A stretch of DNA of 64,000 nucleotides from Streptomyces chrestomyceticus JCM 4735 (GCF_003865135.1 NZ_BHZC01000001.1:7254001-7318000), one strand, 5' to 3'. Positions 8,774-17,686 are shown, numbered from the stretch's first letter. Translations and numbers: made by a program. Notes: generated by a model from the sequence alone, not told the origin.

Positions 8774-9142
8774 TCAGGTGGTTGCCGATTCTGTTTCTGC
8801 TGCTTTGAGCAGGGCTGCCAGGAGTCCGGGGAATCGTGCCTCCAGATCGTCCCGGCGCAGCGAGATGTAGCGCTCCCGGCCGATCCGGCGGGTGTGGGTC
8901 CAGCCCGCCTGCCGCAGGACGCGGAAGTGGTACGAGCCGGTGGCCCGGGTCACCGGCAGTTCGATGTCGCCGCAGCCCGCCTCGCCGTCCGCCGCGAGCC
9001 GCCGCACGATGTGCTGCCGCAGCGGGTCGCCGAACGCCTGGAGGAGCGGGCCGAGGCGGATGGCGCCGGCCTCCGGCTGGTCGGCGTCGGCCGGGGGAGA
9101 GGCGGTGGGAGGTGTGCTGCGCGCGGTCTCCGTGGGAGCCAT
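8774..9142 (-). CDS. ArsR-family winged-helix transcriptional regulator (122 aa)
   Basis: Winged helix-turn-helix protein: LGPLLQAFGDPLRQHIVRRL, then GSYHFRVLRQAGWTHTRRIG as recognition helix and wing, with ERYISLRRDDLEARFPGLL following. No CxC metal site like that of ArsR/SmtB is visible, so it belongs to the broad non-metal-sensing HTH_20-like group. The ATG (complement 9140-9142) is used. It is divergent from the small protein/SDR pair at 9278-10448, which it probably controls; a TCGA-N4-TCGA dyad lies between them. Confidence 0.85.
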   Translation of the reverse strand: MAPTETARSTPPTASPPADADQPEAGAIRLGPLLQAFGDPLRQHIVRRLAADGEAGCGDIELPVTRATGSYHFRVLRQAGWTHTRRIGRERYISLRRDDLEARFPGLLAALLKAAETESATT

Positions 9143-9182
9143 GATCAGAGAGCCTTCCAAGTGAGTGGTACGGTCCGGGACG

Positions 9183-9196
9183 TCGATGCTTCGATG
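9183..9196. promoter_or_regulatory. Possible ArsR operator in the divergent region
   Basis: TCGATGCTTCGATG: a TCGA-N4-TCGA dyad overlapping a direct repeat of TCGATG. It lies 41 bp from the regulator start and 82 bp from the divergent small-protein start. Assigned only from position and symmetry. Confidence 0.35.
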
Positions 9197-9277
9197 ATCT
9201 TCTAACTGTTGGTACGGGGTGAGTCGCTGTGGGCTCCCTTCGTGCGCCCTTCCCGCCGTCCGAGACGAGGTTCCGTC

Positions 9278-9661
9278 ATGTCCGCCACCGCCGCGCCGAA
9301 CCCGCCCGAAAGCCCGCTGCGCACCCTCTTCTGCATCGGCGTCACCCAGGAGTTCTTCAACGCCGGTGACGAGGAGCGGGCCGCGGTGGCCGCCGCCATC
9401 CCGCCCGCCTTCGCCCGGCTCGCCGAGCGCTTCGGCGTCCGGGTCCTCGGCACCCTCGACGACGACCAGCTCATGGTCGGCGCGTCCGCCGCCTGGCCCT
9501 GGACCTCGTACATCCTCGCCGATGTGCCCGACCTGGACACCGTGGCCCGGATCTGCGGCATCGTGCGCGACACCGAGGTGGGCGACGGGGGCGTACGCCT
9601 GTGGCGCTATCTGCGGATCGAGGCGCGGGCCGGGCGTCCGCTGTTCTTCGGCACCGAGTGA
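9278..9661 (+). CDS. Small IacB-like protein of unknown function (127 aa)
   Basis: Cytosolic alpha/beta protein: LRTLFCIGVTQEFFNAG, then RFGVRVLGTLDDDQLMVG, WPWTSYILADVPDL, and VRLWRYLRIEARAGRPLF at the end. From memory this resembles IacB-type proteins of the indole-3-acetate catabolic locus; that recall is not verified. No catalytic motif is evident, and a dimeric ferredoxin-like fold is plausible. ATG 9278 follows GAGG in GACGAGGTTCC. It is 40 bp upstream of an SDR gene and divergent from an ArsR regulator, suggesting a small regulated operon acting on one small molecule. Confidence 0.6.
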   Translation: MSATAAPNPPESPLRTLFCIGVTQEFFNAGDEERAAVAAAIPPAFARLAERFGVRVLGTLDDDQLMVGASAAWPWTSYILADVPDLDTVARICGIVRDTEVGDGGVRLWRYLRIEARAGRPLFFGTE

Positions 9662-9701
9662 CCGCTCCCGCCGTCCGTCCGCCTTCAGGAAGGAGCACTC
9701 C

Positions 9702-10448
9702 GTGCTCGACACCGGCCTCGCCGGCCGTACCGTACTGATCACCGGCAGCGCCCAGGGCCTCGGCGCCGCCCTCGTCCGCGCTTTCCTCGCCGAGGGCGCG
9801 TACGTGGCGGCCCTGGACCGCGACGACGTGGCCAACCAGGCGCTGGCCGCGGACCTCGACCCGGGCGGGGAGCGCGTCCGTACCGTCCACGCCGATCTGC
9901 GCGACCTCGCCGCCACCGAGGAGGCGTACCGTACGGTCCGCGCCTGGCGGCCCGTGGACGTCCTGGTCAACAACGCGGCCCGGCCGTTGGCCGCCTCCCT
10001 GTGGGAGATCACCCCCGAGGAGTGGGACGAGGTCTTCGCGGTCAATCTGCGCGCCGTCTTCTTCCTCACCAGGGCCGTCGCTCGGGACATGCGCGAGCGC
10101 GGCTACGGACGCATCGTCAACATGGCCTCGATCGCCGGGCAGACGCCCCGGCCCACCGGTGCCGCGTACGGGACGTCCAAGGCCGGGATGATCGCGCTGA
10201 GCCGGGTCTTCGCCGCCGAGCTGGCCGGTGACGGCATCACCGTGAACACGGTCGCACCCGCGATGATCGACACGCCGATGGTCCGGTCCGTCTCGCCGGA
10301 GGCGCTGGCCGGGCTGACCGCGCAGGTGCCGCTCGGGCGGATCGCCACCCCGGAGGAGGTGGCTCGCGTGGCCGTCTTCCTGGCGTCGGAGGAAACCTTC
10401 GTCACCGGTGCGACGTATGACGTCAACGGTGGGGCGTTGATGCGCTGA
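9702..10448 (+). CDS. Short-chain dehydrogenase/reductase (248 aa)
   Basis: Classical SDR with T14-G-S-A-Q-G-L-G21 cofactor motif, NNAA at 90-93, the active-site Asn in VNLRAV (N115), catalytic S143, and Y156-x3-K160. The C-terminal VTGATYDVNGGALMR matches FabG-like and 3-hydroxyacyl or sugar dehydrogenases. GTG 9702 is preceded by AGGAAGGAGC. It is the second gene of a two-gene unit with the IacB-like protein; the pairing recalls iacB/iacE but the substrate is not determined. It ends 16 bp from the convergent cobC stop. Confidence 0.88.
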   Translation: MLDTGLAGRTVLITGSAQGLGAALVRAFLAEGAYVAALDRDDVANQALAADLDPGGERVRTVHADLRDLAATEEAYRTVRAWRPVDVLVNNAARPLAASLWEITPEEWDEVFAVNLRAVFFLTRAVARDMRERGYGRIVNMASIAGQTPRPTGAAYGTSKAGMIALSRVFAAELAGDGITVNTVAPAMIDTPMVRSVSPEALAGLTAQVPLGRIATPEEVARVAVFLASEETFVTGATYDVNGGALMR

Positions 10449-10464
10449 GGAAGCCGGGGGGAGG

Positions 10465-11568
10465 TCAGCCGGTCAGGGCCTTTTCCAGGGCCTCCGTGAA
10501 ACGGTCGGTCGTCGCCCGGTCCCGTACCGCCAGCCGCAGCCACTCCGGGCCCAGCCCCGGAAACGTGTCGCCGCGCCGCACCGCGAAGCCGAGCGTCCGC
10601 AGCCGGGTGCGGACGGCCGCCGCGTCCGGCAGCCGGACCAGGACGAACGGGCCCTCGGCCGGTGCCATGGCGTGCACCCGCTGGCCGTCGGGCCCGCGTA
10701 CCTGCGCCAGCCGGGCCAGCAGATGGTCCCGGTCCGCCGCGATCTGCCGGGCCGCGTCCGCCGCCTCCGCCAGCGCCGCCGGTTCGCAGCACGCCTCGGC
10801 GGCGGCGAGGGCCGGTGCGGAGACCGGCCACAGGGGCTGGGCCCGTTCCAGGTCCGCGATGATCTCCGGGGCGGCCAGTACGTAGCCGATCCGCAGGCCC
10901 GCCAGGCCCCAGGTCTTGGTCAGGCTGCGCAGGACGACGAGTCCGGGTACGTCCGTGCGCGAGGCCAGCGACGCGTGCTCGCCGGGCACCGCGTCCATGA
11001 ACGCCTCGTCCACGACCAGGGTGCGGCCGGGCCGCGCCAGCCGGGCGATCTCCTCGGCGGGGTGCAGGACGGAGGTGGGGTTGGTCGGGTTGCCGACGAC
11101 GACGAGGTCGGCCTCGTCGGGGACCGCGTCCGCGGCCAGCCGGAAGCCGTCCCGCTCGGTGAGCAGCAGCCGTTCGACCGGGTGCCCGGCGTCGCGCAGC
11201 GCCGACTCCGGCTCGGTGAACTGCGGGTGCACGACGAGCGGCCGCCGGGCCCGTACGGCGCGGGCGATCAGCACGAACGCCTCCGCCGCGCCCGCCGTCA
11301 GCAGCACCCGTTCCGGCGGGAGGCCGTGCCGCGCGGCCACCGCCCGGCGCGCCGGGCCGCCGTCCGGGTACGCGGCGAGCCCGTCCAGCGAGGCCGCGAC
11401 GCGTGCCTTGAGCCAGGCCGGCGGCGTCCCGGCGCGCACATTGACCGCGAGGTCGGTCAGCCCGGCGTCCGCGCCGCGCACTTCGGCGTCCCCGTGGTGG
11501 CGCAGGTCCGGTTCGTGCGGGTACGGGCCGGGTATGCCGCCGGGGGCGGCGGACGGCGGGGTGGTCAC
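10465..11568 (-). CDS. cobC: CobC-type PLP-dependent L-threonine-phosphate decarboxylase/aminotransferase (367 aa)
   Basis: Class I/II aminotransferase fold similar to histidinol-phosphate aminotransferase and to Rv2231c-type CobC, thought to make (R)-1-amino-2-propanol phosphate for the B12 lower loop. Features: DLAVNVRAGTPPAWL, AAYPDGGPARRAVAARHGL, VVVGNPTNPTSVLHP, VDEAFMD, and the PLP lysine in VLRSLTKTWGLAGLRIGY. The GTG start (complement 11566-11568) overlaps the cobE stop by 4 nt (GTGA) after GGAGACGTC, so the two genes are translationally coupled. Confidence 0.88.
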   Translation of the reverse strand: MTTPPSAAPGGIPGPYPHEPDLRHHGDAEVRGADAGLTDLAVNVRAGTPPAWLKARVAASLDGLAAYPDGGPARRAVAARHGLPPERVLLTAGAAEAFVLIARAVRARRPLVVHPQFTEPESALRDAGHPVERLLLTERDGFRLAADAVPDEADLVVVGNPTNPTSVLHPAEEIARLARPGRTLVVDEAFMDAVPGEHASLASRTDVPGLVVLRSLTKTWGLAGLRIGYVLAAPEIIADLERAQPLWPVSAPALAAAEACCEPAALAEAADAARQIAADRDHLLARLAQVRGPDGQRVHAMAPAEGPFVLVRLPDAAAVRTRLRTLGFAVRRGDTFPGLGPEWLRLAVRDRATTDRFTEALEKALTG

Positions 11569-12011
11569 GACGTCTCCTTGGTGCAGAGGTGGTGAGGTGT
11601 GCGTCCGTGTGCCACGGCGCAGGTGGCCCGGGCTCCGGGCCCCGAGGTGCGTTTGCCGACGAGGAGCCGGGCCGTGCCGGGGGCGCCTGTGGTGAGGGCG
11701 TCCGCGCCGGTCAGCGCTGCGGCCTCCGCGACGCTCGGCGTGCCGGTGGCGGTCAGTGCCGCGGCGGATGGATGGGGTACGGGTACGGCGGCCAGTACCT
11801 CGGCCGGGTACGCCAGCAGCGGCACGCCGAGCCGGGCGGCCGCCTGGGTCAGTCCGGGCTCCGACGCCTTGGTGTCCACGGTCGCGAGCGCGGTGAGCGC
11901 TTCGGGGACCGTACCCGCGGCTGCGAGAGTGTCCAGGACGAGCGTCAGTACCTCGGCGGCCGGGACGCCCCGGCGGGCACCGACGCCGGCGACGATCGGG
12001 GCCGCGTTCAC
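11565..12011 (-). CDS. cobE: CobE/CbiG C-terminal-type cobalamin biosynthesis protein (148 aa)
   Basis: Matches the CbiG C-terminal/CobE domain: VAGVGARRGVPAAEVLTLV at the N-terminus, DTKASEPGL with the conserved K-x-E-P-G region, and LLVGKRTSGPGARATCAVA near the end. In the aerobic B12 route CobE is associated with corrin-ring handling; its exact role is unsettled. GTG start (complement 12009-12011). It overlaps cobC by 4 nt and is divergent from the ZIP transporter, with 92 bp between the starts. Confidence 0.8.
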   Translation of the reverse strand: MNAAPIVAGVGARRGVPAAEVLTLVLDTLAAAGTVPEALTALATVDTKASEPGLTQAAARLGVPLLAYPAEVLAAVPVPHPSAAALTATGTPSVAEAAALTGADALTTGAPGTARLLVGKRTSGPGARATCAVAHGRTPHHLCTKETS

Positions 12012-12103
12012 CGCGCCCGCCCCGCGCCCCGGACATGCGGGATGCCCGGCCGGTCAGTAAGCAGGAGTGAGGGGTGCCGGAACCCCGGGGAAGGGGTGAG
12101 ACC

Positions 12104-12829
12104 GTGCCGGTGGTCATCGCGCTGGGCGCGTTCCTGATGACCCTGGTCGGCGGCTGGGTCGCCCACCGGGTCACCGACCGCCGCCACCTGGTCCTGGGGC
12201 TGGCGGGCGGCCTGATGCTGGGCGTGGTCGGCCTCGACCTGCTGCCCGAGGCCCTGGAGGCGGCGGGCGAGGAGATCCATGGCGTGCCGGCCGCGCTGCT
12301 CTGCTTCGTCCTGGGGTTCCTCGCCGCGCACGCGGTGGAACGGCTGCTGGCGGTCCGCAAGGCGGCGCACGGCATGGACCCGGAGGAACGGGTGCCGCAG
12401 GTCGGCCTGACGGCCGCGGCCGCCATGGTGGTGCACAGCTTCATGGACGGCTTCGCGATCGGCCTGGCCTACCAGGTGGGGCGGGAGATGGCGGTGGCCG
12501 TGGCGATCGCCGTCATCGCCCACGACTTCGCGGACGGCTTCAACACGTACACGATCACCAGCCTGTACGGGAACGCCCGCAACCGGGCGCTGACCATGCT
12601 GGGCGCGGACGCGCTGGCCCCGCTGGCCGGTGCCGCCTCGACGCTGCTGTTCACCCTTCCGGAGCAATGGCTCGGGATTTACCTGGGCTTCTTCGGCGGT
12701 GTCCTGCTCTACCTGGCGACCTCCGACATCCTCCCGGAGGCGCACCACGACCATCCCGCGCTGTCCACCCTGCTGTGCACGGTGGCGGGTGTGGGGTTCA
12801 TCTGGCTGGTGGTCGGGCTCGCGGCCTGA
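12104..12829 (+). CDS. ZIP-family metal transporter (241 aa)
   Basis: Integral membrane protein with about eight hydrophobic helices. ZIP signatures are in the fourth and fifth helices: AAAAMVVHSFMDGFAIGLAY (HSFMDG with metal-binding His and Asp) and VIAHDFADGFNTYTI (HDFADG). A further EAHHDHP lies near the C-terminus. GTG 12104 follows GGGGAAGGGG. It interrupts the cobalamin region on the opposite strand. Substrate could be zinc, iron or cobalt; a cobalt role would suit the neighbourhood but nothing in the sequence proves it. Confidence 0.82.
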   Translation: MPVVIALGAFLMTLVGGWVAHRVTDRRHLVLGLAGGLMLGVVGLDLLPEALEAAGEEIHGVPAALLCFVLGFLAAHAVERLLAVRKAAHGMDPEERVPQVGLTAAAAMVVHSFMDGFAIGLAYQVGREMAVAVAIAVIAHDFADGFNTYTITSLYGNARNRALTMLGADALAPLAGAASTLLFTLPEQWLGIYLGFFGGVLLYLATSDILPEAHHDHPALSTLLCTVAGVGFIWLVVGLAA

Positions 12830-12867
12830 ACCGGTGCGCCGGGAGTGCGCGCCACCGGGAGGAAACG

Positions 12868-13512
12868 TCACGGCGCGCCGGCTCCCAGGCCGACCGAGAC
12901 CGGTCCGTTGCGGCCCTCCAGTACGGCCGACAGGCCCGGTTGGTCGCCCGTCCCGACGGTGAGCGTGGCGCCCAGGGCGGCCAGTTCGGCGCGGATCGTC
13001 GACGGGTCGGGGTGCGTACCGGAGAACGCGCGCAGCGGTACGACCGGCAGGTCCGGCCCGGTGGCCGGGTGCGGCGTGTCGCCCCAGTCCAGCAGGAACG
13101 GGACCAGGCCGCCGCCGGTGCGCGGTGGCGTCAGCGTCCAGGAGAGCGTGCTGCCGTCCGGGGTGCGGCGGGACATCGGCACCGGCTCGCCCGGGTCGTA
13201 CCCCAGCGCGCGGGCCCGCGCCACGTGCCCGGCGATCCCGTGCACCCGGACCGCCCAGTGGGCCAGCCGCGGGCCGCGCAGCGCGTCGATGCCGAACCAG
13301 CGCGGCGCCTTGGGCGCGGGCTGCGCGGGGTCGGGGCCGACGATCTCCAGGTAGGCGCCGTCGCCCAGGCCCAGCAGGGCGTTGCGGGTGCCCCGGCCCG
13401 GGTGGCCCCCGCCCGGCACCGGCCGGACGCCGGTCAGTGCGGCGAGTTCGGCGACGGTGCCTTCCAGGTCGGGCGTGGCGAGGACCAGGTGGTCCAGTAC
13501 GGCGTCAGCCAC
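12868..13512 (-). CDS. VOC-family (glyoxalase-like) protein (214 aa)
   Basis: Two-module VOC fold: LDHLVLATPDLEGTVAEL at the start, GTRNALLGLGDGAYLEIVG, HWAVRVHG, then a second half with VPFLLDWGDTPHPA. It resembles the glyoxalase-like domain family rather than lactoylglutathione lyase. The GTG start overlaps the end of cobB by 8 nt, placing it last in the cobD-cobQ-chelatase-cobO-cobB operon, so it is co-expressed with B12 genes. No B12 function is known for it. Confidence 0.8.
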   Translation of the reverse strand: MADAVLDHLVLATPDLEGTVAELAALTGVRPVPGGGHPGRGTRNALLGLGDGAYLEIVGPDPAQPAPKAPRWFGIDALRGPRLAHWAVRVHGIAGHVARARALGYDPGEPVPMSRRTPDGSTLSWTLTPPRTGGGLVPFLLDWGDTPHPATGPDLPVVPLRAFSGTHPDPSTIRAELAALGATLTVGTGDQPGLSAVLEGRNGPVSVGLGAGAP

Positions 13513-14902
13513 GGGGGGCCTCCAGCGGCGGGCGGTCGGCGGCGCGGGCGGCCAGGCGGCGGGCCAGCGACGGCTCGGCCGCCCAGTGGACGTGCAGGTA
13601 CGAGGCGTGCACCCCGCCCTGGACGTGGCCCTCCACCCGGCGCGCGGGGTGGGTCATGCCCCAGGCGGGGGACGCGCCCGCGCCCGGTTCCAGCACCGTA
13701 CGGTGGAATTCGTGGCCGCGCACCCGCGTACCGGCGACGGCAAGGGAGTTGTCGGCCAGTGCCACCGCCTCCCGGTAGCCCAGCGTGAGCCGCTCCGACA
13801 TCCGCGCGTCGGCGGGCAGCACCCCGCACATCGGCTTGCCGTCAAGGGTCCGGGACAGGTACAGCAGCCCCGCGCACTCGGCGACGACCGGCGCGCCCGA
13901 GGCCGCCAGCTCCACCACGGCGCGGCGCAGCGGCTCGTTGGCCGACAGTTCGGCCGCGTACATCTCGGGGAAGCCGCCGCCGATCACCAGGGCCTGCGTC
14001 CCGGCGGGCAGCCGCTCGTCGCGCAGCGGGTCGAAGACGGCCACCTCGGCGCCGGCGGCCCTCAGCAGCTCGGGGTGCTCGGCGTACGAGAACGTGAACG
14101 CGGCGCCGCCCGCGACGGCCACCACGGGCCTGCCGGGGACCGGGGCCGCGCCCTCCGCGCCCTGCGCGACGGCGAGCGCCGGGTCCCAGGCCGTGCCGGG
14201 CAGCTCCGGCGCGCTGTGCGCCAGCGCCAGCAGCGCCTTGAGGTCGCAGCCCTCCCGTACCTGGGCGGCCTGCGCCCGTACGGACTCCAGCGCGTCGGCC
14301 TGCCGTTCGGCGACCGGGATCAGGCCCAGGTGCCGCGACGGCGTCTGCACCTGGGGTGCCCGGCGCAGCGCGCCCAGCACCGGCACGCCCGCCTCGTCCA
14401 GCGCGTCGCGCAGCAGCTCCTCGTGCCGGTCCGAGCCGACTTTGTTCAGGATCACCCCGGCCAGCCGTACCTGCGGGTCCCAGGACGCGAAGCCGTGCAC
14501 CAGCGCGGCCACCGACCGGGACTGCGCCGAGGCGTCCACAACCAGCACCACCGGTGCCCGCAGCAGCTTGGCGACCTGCGCGGTGGAGGACAGTTCGCCG
14601 AGCCCGGAGGCGCCGTCGTAGAGCCCCATCACGCCTTCGACCACCGCCAGGTCGGCACCGGCCGAACCGTGCAGGAACAGCGGTGCGATCTGGCCGGGGC
14701 CGCACAGGTACGCGTCCAGGTTGCGGCCCGGCCGGCCGGTGGCCAGCGCGTGGTAGCCCGGGTCGATGTAGTCCGGGCCCACCTTGTGCGCGGAGACCGA
14801 GAGCCCGGCCTCGGTGAAGGCCGCCATCAGGCCGGTGGCGACGGTCGTCTTGCCGCTGCCCGAGGCGGGCGCGGCGATGACGAGCCGGGGAATCGTACTC
14901 AC
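13505..14902 (-). CDS. cobB: Cobyrinate a,c-diamide synthase (465 aa)
   Basis: Amidates the a and c side chains of cobyrinate (or hydrogenobyrinate) using glutamine and ATP. The N-terminal dethiobiotin-synthetase-like domain has a P-loop (ASGSGKTT, 13-20), followed by KVGPDYIDPGYH and EGVMGLYDG. The C-terminal class I glutamine amidotransferase domain has nucleophile C343 in VVAECAGLLYL and the late His region RGHEFHRT. Length is normal. It sits 49 bp downstream of cobO and overlaps the VOC gene. Confidence 0.95.
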   Translation of the reverse strand: MSTIPRLVIAAPASGSGKTTVATGLMAAFTEAGLSVSAHKVGPDYIDPGYHALATGRPGRNLDAYLCGPGQIAPLFLHGSAGADLAVVEGVMGLYDGASGLGELSSTAQVAKLLRAPVVLVVDASAQSRSVAALVHGFASWDPQVRLAGVILNKVGSDRHEELLRDALDEAGVPVLGALRRAPQVQTPSRHLGLIPVAERQADALESVRAQAAQVREGCDLKALLALAHSAPELPGTAWDPALAVAQGAEGAAPVPGRPVVAVAGGAAFTFSYAEHPELLRAAGAEVAVFDPLRDERLPAGTQALVIGGGFPEMYAAELSANEPLRRAVVELAASGAPVVAECAGLLYLSRTLDGKPMCGVLPADARMSERLTLGYREAVALADNSLAVAGTRVRGHEFHRTVLEPGAGASPAWGMTHPARRVEGHVQGGVHASYLHVHWAAEPSLARRLAARAADRPPLEAPRG

Positions 14903-14951
14903 GGGGTGACTGCTCCTGCCGCTCCGGTCGCCGTGGTGCCCGGCCGCGCCG

Positions 14952-15551
14952 TCACCACTCGATGCCTCGCTGGCCCTTCTGGCCCGCGTCCATCGGGTGC
15001 TTCACCTTGGTCATCTCGGTCACCAGGTCCGCGAAGTCGCACAGCTCCTGCGGCGCGTTGCGGCCGGTGATCACGACGTGCTGGTGGCCAGGACGGTCAC
15101 GCAGGACGGAGACGACCTCGGCCGGGTCCACCCAGCCCCAGTGCATCGGGTAGGCGAACTCGTCGAGCACGTACAGCTTGTACGTCTCGGCGGCCAGGTC
15201 CCGCTTGACCTGCTCCCAGCCCTCGCGGGCCGCCTCCTCGTTGCTGTACTGCGAGTCGCGCTGGACCCAGGACCAGCCCTCGCCCATCTTGTGCCAGGCG
15301 ACCGTGCCGCCCTCGCCGGTGTCGCCGAGCACCCGCAGCGCGCGCTCCTCGCCCACCTTCCACTTCGCCGACTTCACGAACTGGAACACCCCGACCGGCC
15401 AGCCCTGGTTCCAGGCCCGCAGCGCCAGCCCGAAGGCGGCGGTGGACTTGCCCTTGCCGGGGCCGGTGTGGACGAGGACCAGCGGGCGGTTGCGGCGCTG
15501 GCGGGTGGTGAGTCCGTCGTCCGGGACGACGGACGGCTGCCCCTGAGGCAT
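14952..15551 (-). CDS. cobO: Cob(I)yrinic acid a,c-diamide adenosyltransferase (199 aa)
   Basis: CobA/CobO/BtuR-type corrinoid adenosyltransferase that attaches the 5'-deoxyadenosyl group to cobalt. The unusual P-loop TGPGKGKST lies at 29-37, with FQFVKSAKWKVGEE, WHKMGEGWSW, LYVLDEFAYPMHWGW and VVITGRNAP as further family blocks. Its ATG overlaps the stop of the upstream chelatase gene as TAATG, so translation is coupled. Confidence 0.96.
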   Translation of the reverse strand: MPQGQPSVVPDDGLTTRQRRNRPLVLVHTGPGKGKSTAAFGLALRAWNQGWPVGVFQFVKSAKWKVGEERALRVLGDTGEGGTVAWHKMGEGWSWVQRDSQYSNEEAAREGWEQVKRDLAAETYKLYVLDEFAYPMHWGWVDPAEVVSVLRDRPGHQHVVITGRNAPQELCDFADLVTEMTKVKHPMDAGQKGQRGIEW

Positions 15552-17686
15552 TAAGCGGCCCTCCGAGTGGTGTGGTGGTTGCCCTGCCCGCGGACGTCGC
15601 GGACGAGCGCGGAGACGCTGTCCGCGCGCAGTTCGTCGAGGGTGACGGCGGTGCCCTGGAGGTCGCGGGCCAGCTCGCCCGCCAGACCCAGCCGTACCGG
15701 CCCGGCCTCGCAGTCGACGACCACCGAGGCGACGCCCTCCGCGCCCAGCAGCCGTGCGGCGCGCGAGGTGCGCACCAGCGGCTCGGGGCCGCCGGTGGAC
15801 CGCCCGTCGGTGACGACCACCAGCAGCGGCCGGCGCGAGGCGTCCCGCAGCCGTTCGACCCGCAGCACCTCGTGGGCCTTGAGCAGGCCCGCGGACAGCG
15901 GTGTCCGGCCGCCGGTGGGCAGCGACTCCAGCCGGGCCGCGCCCGCCTCCACCGACGAGGTCGGCGGCAGCGCCAGTTCGGCCTCGGCACCGCGGAAGGT
16001 GATCATGCCGATCTTGTCGCGCCGCTGGTAGGCGTCGAGCAGCAGCGAGAGCACCGCGCCCTTGACCGCGCTCATCCGCTTGCGCGCCGCCATCGAGCCG
16101 GACGCGTCCACGACGAAGAGCACGAGGTTGCCCTCCCGGCCCTCGCGCACCGCCTCGCGCAGATCGTCCCGGCGCACCACCAGGCCCGGGCCGCGGCGGC
16201 CGCGCGCCACCTGGTGCGGTGCGGCGGCCTGCACGGTCGCGGCCAGGTGCAGCTTGGTCAGGGTGCCCTGCGGGCGGCGGGCGCCGGTGGTCCGGCCGTG
16301 CGCCGTACGGGCGCGGGAGCGGCGGCCGTCCGCGCCCTCGCCGAGCCCCGGCACGTCCAGCCGCCGGGTACGGAACGGCTCCCCCGCGCCGACGGCGGCC
16401 GTCTCGCCGCCCTCGCCCGGAGCGTTGTCCGTGTCGCCCTCGGACTGTGCCTTCGGGTCGGCCGGAGCCGGGTCGGACTCCGGGCCTTGCGCCTGCTCGG
16501 GCAGTTGCGGCTGGTCGGGACCCTGCGGCTGGTCGTGCGGGGTCTGGGCGTCCTCGCCCTGCGGGCCGTCCGTGCCGCCGTCGCCGTCCTGCGGCGGCTG
16601 ACCGCCACCGGGGCCGTCGGGGCCGTCGTCGGGGCCGCCGTCCGGGTCGGGTTCCGGGTCGTCGTCCTCGTCGGCGGCGAACTCCTCCAGCGTCTGGTCG
16701 AGCTTGTCCTCGTCCAGGCCGGGAGCGTCGAACGGGTTGCGGCGGCGCCGGTGGGGGAGCGCCAGCAGGGCAGCCTGCCGTACGTCCTCCTCGCGGACCT
16801 CCGTACGGCCCGCCCAGGCGGCCAGCGCGCTGGCGGTGCGCGCCATCACGATGTCCGCGCGCATACCGTCCACCTCGAACGCAGCGCAGACGGCGGCGAT
16901 TTGCCGCAGCACCGCGTCCCCCAGGACGACATCCGGCAGCAGCGCCCGCGCGGCGGCGATCCGCTCCCGCAGCTCGCCCTCCTCGACGGCCCAGCGCGCG
17001 GCGAAGCCCTCCGCGTCCGCGTCGTAGGCCAGACGGCGCCGCACGACCTCGACCCGCTGGTCCGGCTCGCGGGACGCGGCGACCTCCACGGTCAGCCCGA
17101 AACGGTCCAGCAACTGCGGCCGCAGCTCGCCCTCTTCCGGGTTCATGGTGCCGACGAGCAGGAAGCGCGCGGCGTGCCGTACGGAGACGCCCTCGCGCTC
17201 CACGTACGAGGCGCCCATGGCGGCGGCGTCCAGCAGCAGGTCCACGAGGTGGTCGTGGAGGAGGTTGACCTCGTCGACGTACAGGATGCCGCGGTGCGCG
17301 TCCGCCAGCAGGCCCGGCTCGAACGCCTTCACGCCTTCCGACAGCGCCCGCTCGATGTCCAGCGCGCCGACGAGGCGGTCCTCGGAGGCGCCGACGGGGA
17401 GTTCGACCATGCGGGCCGGGCGGTCCTCCGCGCCGGCCGCCTCGTGGGGACCGTCCGGACAGGCCGGGTCCGGCGCCGCCGGGTCGCAGGAGAAGCGGCA
17501 GCCGGTGACGACGGGGACGTCCGGCATCAGCGCCGTCAGGCCCCGCACGATCGTCGACTTCGCGGTGCCCTTCTCGCCGCGGACGAGCACCCCGCCGATG
17601 GCCGGCGAGATGGCGTTGAGCAGCAGGCTCAGCCGCATGTCGGACATCCCGACGACCGCGGTGAACGGGTAAGGGACCGATGCCAT
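15551..17686 (-). CDS. ChlI-ChlD fusion: putative cobaltochelatase/magnesium chelatase-like subunit (711 aa)
   Basis: Residues 1-320 form an AAA+ ChlI/BchI domain: Walker A GEKGTAKST (37-45), Walker B ILYVDEVN, and LVGTMNPEEGELRPQLLDRFG. Residues about 335-435 are an acidic, Pro/Gly/Gln-rich linker. Residues about 520-700 form a von Willebrand A domain with MIDAS DASGS (527-531). This architecture matches actinobacterial chelatase subunits placed among B12 genes, where they probably work with a CobN subunit encoded elsewhere. Both ends overlap neighbours as TAATG, with cobQ upstream and cobO downstream. Confidence 0.88.
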   Translation of the reverse strand: MASVPYPFTAVVGMSDMRLSLLLNAISPAIGGVLVRGEKGTAKSTIVRGLTALMPDVPVVTGCRFSCDPAAPDPACPDGPHEAAGAEDRPARMVELPVGASEDRLVGALDIERALSEGVKAFEPGLLADAHRGILYVDEVNLLHDHLVDLLLDAAAMGASYVEREGVSVRHAARFLLVGTMNPEEGELRPQLLDRFGLTVEVAASREPDQRVEVVRRRLAYDADAEGFAARWAVEEGELRERIAAARALLPDVVLGDAVLRQIAAVCAAFEVDGMRADIVMARTASALAAWAGRTEVREEDVRQAALLALPHRRRRNPFDAPGLDEDKLDQTLEEFAADEDDDPEPDPDGGPDDGPDGPGGGQPPQDGDGGTDGPQGEDAQTPHDQPQGPDQPQLPEQAQGPESDPAPADPKAQSEGDTDNAPGEGGETAAVGAGEPFRTRRLDVPGLGEGADGRRSRARTAHGRTTGARRPQGTLTKLHLAATVQAAAPHQVARGRRGPGLVVRRDDLREAVREGREGNLVLFVVDASGSMAARKRMSAVKGAVLSLLLDAYQRRDKIGMITFRGAEAELALPPTSSVEAGAARLESLPTGGRTPLSAGLLKAHEVLRVERLRDASRRPLLVVVTDGRSTGGPEPLVRTSRAARLLGAEGVASVVVDCEAGPVRLGLAGELARDLQGTAVTLDELRADSVSALVRDVRGQGNHHTTRRAA

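Noticed and set aside
12012..12103. Zur box between cobE and the ZIP transporter
   Set aside because: No AT-rich TGAAAATCATTTTCA-like palindrome is present in the 92-bp divergent region.
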